A stretch of DNA of 16,492 bases from Minthousia sp045628125 (GTDB taxonomy: Bacteria; Bacteroidota; Bacteroidia; Bacteroidales; Bacteroidaceae): NCBI GenBank assembly GCA_045628125.1, contig JAZQPA010000038.1, forward strand, positions 1 to 16,492, in the 5' to 3' direction. Made by a program: the position numbers and the translations under genes. The notes under the pieces were generated by a model. It was not told the origin of the DNA. It did not search any database and worked only from the letters and a program-made list of their open reading frames with translations. The stretch's first letter is position 1, and the number at the start of each line of letters is the position of its first letter. This document shows positions 7,901 to 14,970 of this stretch, one piece after another.

Positions 7901-8998
7901 ATGAAAACACTTAAAACAATCCTACTGATGGGACTGATTTCCGTACTGCCAGCACAGGCACAGGTGTCGGTATCCCCTTTTGAGATGAAGCGCATTACGG
8001 ACGAGTGCGTGCAGACACAGATTCAGTGGCGTGATACCCAAACCGGTGTTTGGGAAACCGCGGGTTGGTGGAATTCGGCAAATGTGCTGACTTCACTGAT
8101 TCAATATACCAAGCAGAATGACCGAAAGGATCTGTGGCCTTTGATTGATGAGGTATTTGAGAAAAGCCGTCATTATCAGGTTGGTAAGGATGAGAATGGT
8201 CGTCCAAAATACTGTGATGACTATGCCAACGACTATTACGATGACCGCGGATGGTGGGCATTGGCTTGGGTGGATGCCTATGTGCTGACCAATGAGCAGA
8301 AATACCTTAAAATGGCTGAAACCATCTTTACAGGCATGACCAATGGATGGAGTGCTGACTTTGGCGGTGGCATCTATTGGAAGTGTAATCCTCATCAGTA
8401 TAAGAATGCCATTGCCAATAATCTTTTCGGCCTTTTGGCTGCACGGCTGCTGAAGCATACCGGAAATCAGGAATACAGAGACTGGCTGATGAAGGAGGTG
8501 AACTGGATGCTGAACTCCGGAATGCTGAATGATCAATTTATGGTGGAGGACGGTCTTCAGAACGATGGAAAGCCCAATCGGAACCAGTATTACACCTATA
8601 ATCAGGGTGTACTGATGGCCGTACTTACAGAAATGTATGAACTGACCGGTGAGCAGCACTATCTTGCTAAGGCAGAAGGAATTGCTAAAGCCACCTTACA
8701 AAATATGACCACTCCGGATGGTGTACTGAAGGAAATGCGCCAGAGTACGGAGCCATCGGGTGATGGTGTGCAATTCAAGGGTATTTTCGTTCGCCATCTC
8801 TCCTATCTGAACCGTGTGGCTCCAAAGGCAGTGTATAAGGAGTTTTTCCGCAAGAATGCCTATAGCATTGTGATTCATGATTATGATCCCGTATCCAAGA
8901 GCTTGGGATGTTTTTGGTATGGACCATTCCATAAGGTGCAATCAGCGGCCAATGCTTGTGCACTGGATTGTTTAGTTGCCTTTCAAGGTTTGCAATAA
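7901..8998 (+). CDS. Secreted GH76 endo-alpha-1,6-mannanase-like glycosidase
   Basis: This 365-residue exported enzyme belongs to GH76, whose members cut the alpha-1,6-mannan backbone of fungal or related mannans. The signal peptide spans residues 1-20 (SVLPAQA before Gln21). The catalytic Asp-Asp pair is Asp114-Asp115 in ANDYYDDRGWWAL, equivalent to Asp124-Asp125 of Bacillus circulans Aman6. Other family stretches are FGGGIYWK (154-161), YTYNQGVL (231-238) and FKGIFVRHL (292-300), within one (alpha/alpha)6 barrel at normal family length. The gene lies 56 bp after S10 with a terminator hairpin in between and no visible promoter. It is convergent with a GH92 alpha-mannosidase, a pairing typical of alpha-mannan breakdown. 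The mature protein starts with Gln rather than a lipid-anchored Cys, so it is probably periplasmic or released. Confidence 0.9.
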   Translation: MKTLKTILLMGLISVLPAQAQVSVSPFEMKRITDECVQTQIQWRDTQTGVWETAGWWNSANVLTSLIQYTKQNDRKDLWPLIDEVFEKSRHYQVGKDENGRPKYCDDYANDYYDDRGWWALAWVDAYVLTNEQKYLKMAETIFTGMTNGWSADFGGGIYWKCNPHQYKNAIANNLFGLLAARLLKHTGNQEYRDWLMKEVNWMLNSGMLNDQFMVEDGLQNDGKPNRNQYYTYNQGVLMAVLTEMYELTGEQHYLAKAEGIAKATLQNMTTPDGVLKEMRQSTEPSGDGVQFKGIFVRHLSYLNRVAPKAVYKEFFRKNAYSIVIHDYDPVSKSLGCFWYGPFHKVQSAANACALDCLVAFQGLQ

Positions 8999-9000
8999 GA

Positions 9001-9032
9001 AAATGGGGAAATTAATTCTTTCCCCATTTTTT
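9001..9032. terminator. Shared terminator of convergent GH76 and GH92 genes
   Basis: An 11-bp perfect stem pairs 9001-9011 with 9019-9029 around a 7-base loop, and T-runs follow on the plus strand (9027-9032). On the minus strand the tail is TTTTCTTATT, weaker but usable. The GH92 stop codon lies in the loop, and the last codons of GH92 form one arm of the stem. Confidence 0.85.
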
Positions 9033-11324
9033 ATTTGGTTCCGGTCCCATGAACAGTTCCAGTGTTCCGCCATCCGCTATATCTTTGAAATCCAACCAAC
9101 AACGGCTGAATGGCTTACCGTTTAATAGCGCTTTCTGAATATATACATTTTGTGCGCTGTTATTGTGAGCCTGAATCTTGAATGTGCCTCCCTGGTAATA
9201 GGTGTTGTCTAACAAGAATGTGATTTCATCAAACAGAGGAGATGTGATTTCCATTCGAGTCTCTCCCGGGCAATATGGATGTAATCCACTGGCAGATAAT
9301 ACATACCATGCTGACATTTGTCCTACGTCCTCGTTGCCTTTCAGTCCTGCGACTTTATTTTCATAGGCATGGTTGCAGATAAACCGTGTCCAGTATTGTG
9401 TTTTCCATGGTGCACCCAAACGGTTGTACAGATAAGGAACACCGTGTACAGGTTCATTAGCATGATTATAATACAAGTTCCAGAACATATTTTCGGGTGT
9501 ATTTTCAAACATCCAATCCAAATCTTTCAGAACTTTTTCAGTACCTCCCATCAGTTTTACCATACCTTTTACGTCATGTGGGACAAACCATCCCTGTTGT
9601 AAAGGATTACATTCTGATGTGCCATACCACTCTTTCAGTCTTCCTTCTTCCGGCCATTCCACCCAGGTCCCGTCATGATCTATAGGGCGGAACCATCCGT
9701 GACTCTTGTCCCAGATATTCTTGTATGCTTGTCCTGCCTTGTTGTATTTCTGAGCTATCTCTTTTTGGCCCAATTGATTAGCAAATTGCCCTAAGCACCA
9801 GTCGCTGTATGCATATTCCAACGTATATGAAATGCTGCCACCTTTGCCGGTAATATATCCTCTCTCACCGTTACTGAACTTCTCCGATGTGTTGATTCCA
9901 TATTCCAGGGCTTTTGCGGTGTCAAAGTTACGGATACCTTTTGCATACGCATCTGCAATGACAGACAAAGCAGGATTACCGAACATACATCCTGAATAGG
10001 CATTCATCAGTTCCCAACGTTCCAGATAATGATTGCCGCTTTGATCGGCCAAGGTGACTAACGAGTTGATCAAATCATTGACCAACACCGGATTGATGAG
10101 AGTCTGAAGAGGAATCTGACTTCTGTAAACATCCCAACCGCTGAAAATGGTTCGTTTGGTAAACCCATCAGATTGAAAAGTTTGTTGATTACCACCGGTA
10201 TATCTTCCATCTACATCCTGATAAGTGCGGGGATCAATCATGGTATGATACAGAGCGGTGTAGAAGATAGTCTTTTCCTCATCCGTTCCACCTTCTACCT
10301 TCACTTTAGCCAATGACTGATTCCATTGGTTATGAGCTTTTTCACAAGCCTGTTGGAAATTCAGGAATGAGGCTTCGGCCTGATAATTCTTACGCGCACC
10401 TTCTATATCTACATATGAGATACCCACTTTCAATTCTACCTGCTCACCATGGCGACTGGCAAATTCTGTATAAAAACCGATATGTTTGCCTGTCAGTTCG
10501 CGGGAATTCCGAATGATTTCGGCATTGGCTATGCGTCTTTGGTATGCGGGACTTACCACACTGTCTAAATGACGGTTAGTTCCTTCTGGTATATGAGCGG
10601 AGTAGAAACCGTAATTGGTAAATGGTTTGCTGAATTCAGCATGATAATATAAGGTGTAGCGGGCTTTTCCTGCTCCATCTCCCCAACCACCGCCATCGGG
10701 CGTACATTTGATATAGCCTTCTAATGTATGATCATTTACCACAATAACCTGTTCTTCATCGGCCGTTCCTCCTACTCTTCTTGCCAGGTCTATCTGAATA
10801 CGTGACTGTTCATTTTGTGGAAAGGTAAATCTCAAAAAGCCGCATCGGGTGGTGGCTGTACATTCCGTAAGTATATCATAATCTGTGAGTTTTACGGAAT
10901 AATAACCCGCTTTGGCTATTTCTGACGACTTGTCATACCGAGAACGGTATCCATCCATTGAGCCATCCTCTTTACCTGCCGACGTTTTAAGGATGCCAGT
11001 GGTAGGCATCACGGTAAAGTTGCCCAAATCACCGTTCCATCCCACTCCACTCATCTGGGTAAGTGAAAATCCCTCTATGGTTTTCATCTCATCGCTGTAA
11101 CCCGAACCGTTATCTCCTCCAGTAATGGTTTGAGGACTAACCTGTACCATGCCGAAAGGAGTGGTAGCTCCAGGGAAAGTCTTACCTAATCCATGATATG
11201 CGCCGGCTTGCTTAACATCGGTACTGGCACCGATCATGGGATTGACATAGTTGGCATAGTCCTGTGCCTGCAACTCCGAAAAAAAGGAAGCAAGCACAAT
11301 GAAGAGGATTTTTTTTGAGAACAT
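9012..11324 (-). CDS. Secreted GH92 alpha-mannosidase
   Basis: This 770-residue exported, calcium-dependent exo-alpha-mannosidase should trim mannose side chains from mannan or N-glycans. The start at 11324 gives MFSKKILFIVLASFFSELQA, a signal peptide followed by Gln. The longer reading from 11354 begins inside the promoter box. In longer-form numbering (subtract 10), an N-terminal beta-sandwich spans about 33-300 and an (alpha/alpha)6 barrel about 335-690. Family motifs are YGTSECNP (577-584), with Glu581 as candidate general acid, NEPVHGVPYLYNRLGAPW (633-650) and GNEDVGQMSAWYVLS (673-687), with Asp676 as candidate base. Codon use is looser (ATA, CGG, GGA) than in the next-door M3 gene. It is convergent with GH76. 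Linkage specificity (alpha-1,2, -1,3 or -1,4) cannot be read safely from sequence. Confidence 0.93.
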   Translation of the reverse strand: MFSKKILFIVLASFFSELQAQDYANYVNPMIGASTDVKQAGAYHGLGKTFPGATTPFGMVQVSPQTITGGDNGSGYSDEMKTIEGFSLTQMSGVGWNGDLGNFTVMPTTGILKTSAGKEDGSMDGYRSRYDKSSEIAKAGYYSVKLTDYDILTECTATTRCGFLRFTFPQNEQSRIQIDLARRVGGTADEEQVIVVNDHTLEGYIKCTPDGGGWGDGAGKARYTLYYHAEFSKPFTNYGFYSAHIPEGTNRHLDSVVSPAYQRRIANAEIIRNSRELTGKHIGFYTEFASRHGEQVELKVGISYVDIEGARKNYQAEASFLNFQQACEKAHNQWNQSLAKVKVEGGTDEEKTIFYTALYHTMIDPRTYQDVDGRYTGGNQQTFQSDGFTKRTIFSGWDVYRSQIPLQTLINPVLVNDLINSLVTLADQSGNHYLERWELMNAYSGCMFGNPALSVIADAYAKGIRNFDTAKALEYGINTSEKFSNGERGYITGKGGSISYTLEYAYSDWCLGQFANQLGQKEIAQKYNKAGQAYKNIWDKSHGWFRPIDHDGTWVEWPEEGRLKEWYGTSECNPLQQGWFVPHDVKGMVKLMGGTEKVLKDLDWMFENTPENMFWNLYYNHANEPVHGVPYLYNRLGAPWKTQYWTRFICNHAYENKVAGLKGNEDVGQMSAWYVLSASGLHPYCPGETRMEITSPLFDEITFLLDNTYYQGGTFKIQAHNNSAQNVYIQKALLNGKPFSRCWLDFKDIADGGTLELFMGPEPNKKWGKN

Positions 11325-11351
11325 AGTATTATCGGTTTTATTTGTTTTGTG

Positions 11352-11383
11352 CAAATTTAATCATTCTATCCTCTGTTTGCAAA
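11352..11383 (-). promoter_or_regulatory. Full Bacteroidota promoter of the GH92 gene
   Basis: On the minus strand TTTG (plus 11380-11383) and TAAATTTG (plus 11352-11359) are 20 bp apart, the same arrangement as the GH127 promoter. The leader to the ATG at 11324 is about 20 nt. The -33 element is half of a TTTGCAAA palindrome at 11376-11383. Confidence 0.8.
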
Positions 11384-11391
11384 TAAATGCG

Positions 11392-11399
11392 TACCTTTG
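11392..11399 (+). promoter_or_regulatory. Promoter -7 box of the M3 peptidase gene
   Basis: TACCTTTG followed by CA is an exact TAnnTTTG match, 28 bp upstream of the ATG at 11428. It is only 8 bp from the GH92 -33 element, so the two divergent polymerase footprints overlap. No TTTG lies at the standard -33 distance; one at 11376-11379 is too close. Confidence 0.65.
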
Positions 11400-11427
11400 C
11401 AGCCGAAATTTGGTAATTATCAATTAT

Positions 11428-13536
11428 ATGAAAAAAGAATTTATTATGTGCGCCATGGCATTAAGCATGGTTGCATGCGGTTCAGATGTTAAGGAACATT
11501 TGAATCCGTTCTTCCAGGACTCATACGGCACTGTCAATGAGGTTCCTCCTTTCGAGCAGATCACCATGAACGACTATAAGGAGGCCATGCTGAAGGGTAT
11601 CGAGGAACAGAAGGCTGAGATTCAGGCTATTATCACCAACACCGAAGCACCTACTTTTGAAAATACCATCGTGGCAATGGACCAGTGCGGTAAGTTGTTG
11701 AGTAAGGTTCAGAGTGTGTTCTTCAGCCTGTCTGAAAGTGATTCCAATGAGGAGTATCAGGCACTTCAGGTAGAGCTGATGCCATTGCTTACCGAATTGA
11801 GCAACGATATCAGTCTGAATGAGGATTTGTTTGCCCGTGTAAAGGCTGTTTACGAGCAGAAAGAGACTTTGGGCTTGGATAAAGAGCAGATGAAGTTGCT
11901 GGAAAACACCTACAAGAGCTTTGTTCGTAATGGTGCAAATCTGTCTGATGCGGATAAGGCTACTCTGCGTGAGATCAACAGCAAGCTTTCTGAACTGACC
12001 CTGAAGTTTGACCAGAACCTGTTGCATGAGACCAACAACACTTATGTGACTGTTGATAAGGTAGAGGATCTAGAAGGTCTGCCTGAAGCAAACATCCAGC
12101 GTGCTGCCGATTTGGCTAAGTCAATTGGTCAGGAAGGCAAGTATACCTTCAATATGCAGCGCCCTAGCTGTAATCCTGTTCTGCAGTACTGCAAGAACCG
12201 TGATTTGCGCAAGCAGGTTTACGAGGCCTATTACAACCGTGGCAACCAGAACAACGAGTGGAACAACAAGGATGTGGCTAAGCAGGTGTTCCAGTTGCGT
12301 CTGAAGAAGGCTAAGCTGATGGGATACAACAGCTCTGCTGATATGATTCTGGACAACAACCGTATGGCAAAGGTTCCTTCAAAGGTATATGACCTGCTGA
12401 TGAGCATCTGGACTCCAGCCGTTAAGAAGGCACAGGATGAGATTGCTGATATCAAGGAAGAGATCAAGAAGGACGGTTTCGATTTCGAGCCAGAAGGTTG
12501 GGATTACATGTACTACAGCTCTCGCGCTAAGCAGGCTAAGTATGACATTGATGAGGAGTTGGTTTCTGAGTATTTCGAGACCAGCAATGTCCAGAAGGGT
12601 GCTTTCTATGTGGCCAACAAACTGTATGGCCTAACTTTTGAGGAGCGCACCAAGGATTATCCTATGTATAACAGCAGCACCACAGCCTGGGATGTAAAGG
12701 ATAAGGACGGTAAGCTGATTGCCATCTTCTACAGTGATTACTTCCCACGCGACGGTAAGGGTGCCGGTGCATGGTGTGGCGGTTTCCGCAATCAGAGCTA
12801 CGAGAATGGCCAGCGTGTTATTCCTATTGTAAATACTGTGTGCAACTTTACCGCTCCTTCAAAGGATAAGCCAGGTTTGCAGAACATTGATAATGTGGAG
12901 ACTCTGTTCCACGAGTTTGGTCATGCGCTGAACAGCTTCTTTGGTGATGTTCACTATGAGGGCGTTGGCGGTAACGAGCTGGAATTTGTGGAGTTGCCTT
13001 CTCAGATCAACGAGCACTGGGCATTCGAGCCTGAGGTGCTGAAGGTATATGCTAAGCACTACAAGACCGGTGAGATTATCCCACAGGAACTGCTGGATAA
13101 GATTGATCAGAGTTCTAAGTACGGTCAGGGTTTCGCTACCACCGAGTTGATGGCTGCATCACTGGTGGATATGGACCTGCACTGTCTGACCGATATTCCA
13201 GACGATTTCGATGTGATGAAGTACGAGGAGCAGAAATTGGCCGAAAGAGGTATTCCTCGCCAGATTCTTCCACGCTATCGTGTGACCAACTTCTCACACA
13301 TCATGGGCGGTTACAATGCCGGTTACTATGGCTATACCTGGTCTGAGGTTTTGGATTGCGATGCGTTCCAGGCCTTCAAGGAGAGTGGTGACATTTTCAA
13401 TCAGGAATTGGCTGAGAAGTTCCGCAAGTACTGTCTGTCTCCTGGTGGAATTGATGACGGTATGACCATGTACGTAAACTTCCGCGGCAAGGAGCCATCA
13501 AGCGATGCACTGCTGGAGAAGCGCGGTTTGAAATAA
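11428..13536 (+). CDS. dcp: M3 family lipoprotein peptidyl-dipeptidase, Dcp type
   Basis: This 702-residue zinc peptidase should release dipeptides from the C-termini of oligopeptides. The start at 11428 gives MKKEFIMCAMALSMVAC, a lipoprotein signal with lipidation expected at Cys17; the frame is open back to 11299, but that start lies upstream of the promoter. Zinc ligands are His495 and His499, with catalytic Glu496, in HEFGH, and Glu522 in FVELPSQ. The adjoining PSQINEHWA stretch favours Dcp over oligopeptidase A. A conserved HIMGGYNAGYYGYTW segment (about 624-638) supplies the usual substrate-binding tyrosines. E. coli Dcp is similar in length but lacks this lipid anchor. Codon bias is strong (AAG, AAC, CTG), suggesting high expression. 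It is divergent from GH92 and ends in a good terminator. Confidence 0.92.
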   Translation: MKKEFIMCAMALSMVACGSDVKEHLNPFFQDSYGTVNEVPPFEQITMNDYKEAMLKGIEEQKAEIQAIITNTEAPTFENTIVAMDQCGKLLSKVQSVFFSLSESDSNEEYQALQVELMPLLTELSNDISLNEDLFARVKAVYEQKETLGLDKEQMKLLENTYKSFVRNGANLSDADKATLREINSKLSELTLKFDQNLLHETNNTYVTVDKVEDLEGLPEANIQRAADLAKSIGQEGKYTFNMQRPSCNPVLQYCKNRDLRKQVYEAYYNRGNQNNEWNNKDVAKQVFQLRLKKAKLMGYNSSADMILDNNRMAKVPSKVYDLLMSIWTPAVKKAQDEIADIKEEIKKDGFDFEPEGWDYMYYSSRAKQAKYDIDEELVSEYFETSNVQKGAFYVANKLYGLTFEERTKDYPMYNSSTTAWDVKDKDGKLIAIFYSDYFPRDGKGAGAWCGGFRNQSYENGQRVIPIVNTVCNFTAPSKDKPGLQNIDNVETLFHEFGHALNSFFGDVHYEGVGGNELEFVELPSQINEHWAFEPEVLKVYAKHYKTGEIIPQELLDKIDQSSKYGQGFATTELMAASLVDMDLHCLTDIPDDFDVMKYEEQKLAERGIPRQILPRYRVTNFSHIMGGYNAGYYGYTWSEVLDCDAFQAFKESGDIFNQELAEKFRKYCLSPGGIDDGMTMYVNFRGKEPSSDALLEKRGLK

Positions 13537-13540
13537 AGCA

Positions 13541-13579
13541 AAAAAAGAAAAGGCTGAGGAAAATCCTCAGCCTTTTTTT
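13541..13579. terminator. Bidirectional terminator of the M3 gene and the 96-residue gene
   Basis: A stem of about 13 bp pairs 13548-13560 with 13564-13576 around an AAA loop (13561-13563). Seven T follow on the plus strand (13573-13579). On the minus strand the stem is followed by CTTTTTTT-like sequence, the complement of 13541-13547. It therefore serves both convergent genes. Confidence 0.92.
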
Positions 13580-13597
13580 GTTGAATAATGTAAATGA

Positions 13598-13888
13598 TTA
13601 TTTAACTTCCAAATCGATACCACAAAGAGCGATGATGGTATTCAGATCCTCAACGGTCTTGATGTCAGTCAGAGTAGCACGCTTAACCACTGCACCCTTC
13701 TCGTTGCACTTTGAAATCTCACAGTTGAATGAGAATGAGTTCTGCAAAGGAGAATACTCAGATGAAACAGCAATTCTCCATGCCTCTGCCTGTCCCTTTG
13801 GTGAGTAGCAGTAGTAAGTTGGCAATACTCTCTCTTCGTGATTGGTCTTAAAGCCACTGTTGGCCAATTTTTCCTTTGTTAATTCCAT
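13598..13888 (-). CDS. Unrecognised 96-residue protein
   Basis: I do not recognise a family. The protein has 96 residues, no signal peptide and no membrane segment, so it is probably cytoplasmic. It opens with a charged helix-like stretch (MELTKEKLANSGFK), has an aromatic and polar middle suggesting beta strands (about 24-70), and closes with a helix-like segment, TVEDLNTIIALCGIDLEVK (78-96). Three cysteines lie at 27, 56 and 89 with no CxxC pair, so metal binding is not suggested. The reality of the gene is supported by an exact promoter box 64 bp upstream, a terminator just past its stop, and a position that overlaps no other gene. Weak resemblance in shape to small helix-strand Bacteroidota hypotheticals does not give a function. 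Confidence 0.75.
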   Translation of the reverse strand: MELTKEKLANSGFKTNHEERVLPTYYCYSPKGQAEAWRIAVSSEYSPLQNSFSFNCEISKCNEKGAVVKRATLTDIKTVEDLNTIIALCGIDLEVK

Positions 13889-13952
13889 GGTTATCTAGTA
13901 TTTAGATTAATATTTCTGTTTATTGACTGCACTCTAAGCAATCATTATGCTA

Positions 13953-13960
13953 CAAATATA
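13953..13960 (-). promoter_or_regulatory. Promoter -7 box of the 96-residue gene
   Basis: CAAATATA on the plus strand is TATATTTG on the minus strand, an exact TAnnTTTG match. The 14 bases 13953-13966 are identical to 1420-1433 at the esterase promoter. The leader would be about 57 nt. No -33 TTTG at standard spacing. Confidence 0.6.
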
Positions 13961-14054
13961 GCAATAAAAATCACATTCACGCCATTTCAAAAGTGAATTT
14001 TTGTTTTCTTTCATCCTTTTATTGGCAAACCGGCTGTTTTACCTTATTTTTTTA

Positions 14055-14062
14055 TACCTTTG
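14055..14062 (+). promoter_or_regulatory. Promoter -7 box of the pnuC gene
   Basis: TACCTTTG, an exact TAnnTTTG match, lies 29 bp upstream of the ATG at 14092. Transcription from near 14070 leaves a leader of only about 22 nt, too short for a thiamine-pyrophosphate or NAD riboswitch. Confidence 0.65.
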
Positions 14063-14091
14063 TAGCTATAATCTTATCAGCAGACACAATT

Positions 14092-14871
14092 ATGTTCAAG
14101 AACCGATATACACAGGTAGTCAAGCAGAGTCTCATCACACTGAACCGTTTTGAAATCGCCCTTTTGTTGGCCATCATGTCACTGGCCGTTATCTCGTTTG
14201 TAGTGAAAGGCGAGTTCAATGCGCAGAACTGCATCTCTGCCGTGTCAGCTATTTTGGGCGTATTTTGTGTGGTTTTAGGAGCCAAAGGTTCCATTGCCAA
14301 TTGGATTTTCGGTCTGATTGAAGGTGTCATCCATATCTATATCTGCTTTGTCACCCATATCTATGGCGATTTTCTGCAGCGCCTGCTGTGGAATCTGCCT
14401 TTGCAGGTATACGGTTGGAAGTTCTGGAGTAAGCGACAGCGAAATGACAACTCCACCACCATCCATACCCGATACATGACCTGGCGTTACCGTTTGTATA
14501 CCGTTCTGTCCGTAGCATTGGGCACCTTGTTGTTAGGTCTGTTCCTGCAACAGTTCGGTCCATGGCTGATCGGTGTGCTGCATAACATTCTGCCCGATAT
14601 GCAGTTCCTCACCTTGAAACAGGATTATGATGGCGATGCTCAGTTGTGGTTGGATTCATTGACCACCGTGCTGAGTATTGTCACCACCTATATCTCTACC
14701 AAAGCTTATGTCGAGCAATGGTATTTCTGGTTGATTATCAATATTCTGTATATCCTGATGTGGAGCATGGGCGATACCGAGTTCACGTTCATGGTTGTAG
14801 CAAAATACAGCGTATACCTCATCAACAGTTTCTACGGCATCTACATGTGGCATAAACTGAGCAAAAACTGA
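14092..14871 (+). CDS. pnuC: PnuC-family nicotinamide riboside/vitamin transporter
   Basis: This 259-residue inner-membrane protein belongs to the PnuC family of facilitators, which take up nicotinamide riboside or related vitamins that are then trapped by phosphorylation. The start at 14092 follows the promoter box by 29 bp; the frame is open back to 13993, but those codons overlap the promoter. Hydrophobic segments lie at about 20-38, 46-64, 68-88, 135-153, 186-202, 208-224 and 232-250. Family signatures are GSIANWIFGLIEG (66-78), LPLQVYGWKFW (102-112) and YVEQWYFWLIIN (206-217). The tract around 155-185, with DYDGD, is a longer loop than in many members. Some Bacteroidota homologues (PnuT) carry thiamine, but no TPP riboswitch or thiamine gene is nearby. 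The substrate is therefore open. Confidence 0.85.
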   Translation: MFKNRYTQVVKQSLITLNRFEIALLLAIMSLAVISFVVKGEFNAQNCISAVSAILGVFCVVLGAKGSIANWIFGLIEGVIHIYICFVTHIYGDFLQRLLWNLPLQVYGWKFWSKRQRNDNSTTIHTRYMTWRYRLYTVLSVALGTLLLGLFLQQFGPWLIGVLHNILPDMQFLTLKQDYDGDAQLWLDSLTTVLSIVTTYISTKAYVEQWYFWLIINILYILMWSMGDTEFTFMVVAKYSVYLINSFYGIYMWHKLSKN

Positions 14872-14875
14872 AAAC

Positions 14876-14925
14876 GGGCCTTCATCTCTAATGTACCTTT
14901 CGGCATCTTCCCGAGAATCTGGCCC
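14876..14925 (+). other. Possible folded RNA segment between pnuC and hrpB
   Basis: GGGCC (14876-14880) can pair with GGCCC (14921-14925), enclosing a second hairpin of TTCGG (14899-14903) with CCGAG (14911-14915). No U-tract follows, so this is not a standard terminator. The only promoter-like match in the 99-bp gap is the imperfect TACCTTTC at 14894-14901. The fold may be chance. Confidence 0.2.
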
Positions 14926-14970
14926 TTATGTGTTGCAAAGTAACGGATTTTAGAGCACGTGAGCAAAAAA

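Noticed and set aside
8093..8659. 188-codon frame on the minus strand
   Set aside because: It is antisense to GH76 over the catalytic Asp-Asp region and has no independent signals.
7901..11324. Classical SusC/SusD polysaccharide utilisation locus
   Set aside because: No TonB-dependent receptor, SusD-like lipoprotein, hybrid two-component sensor or ECF sigma gene lies in the window.
11521..12027. 168-codon frame on the minus strand
   Set aside because: It is antisense to the M3 peptidase, and the Leu/Gln-rich composition is explained by reversed codons of the biased M3 gene.
13993..14091. N-terminal extension of PnuC
   Set aside because: It spans the TACCTTTG promoter box, and PnuC similarity begins only after 14092.
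14063..14091. TPP or NAD riboswitch ahead of pnuC
   Set aside because: The expected leader is only about 22 nt and shows no thi-box or paired elements.
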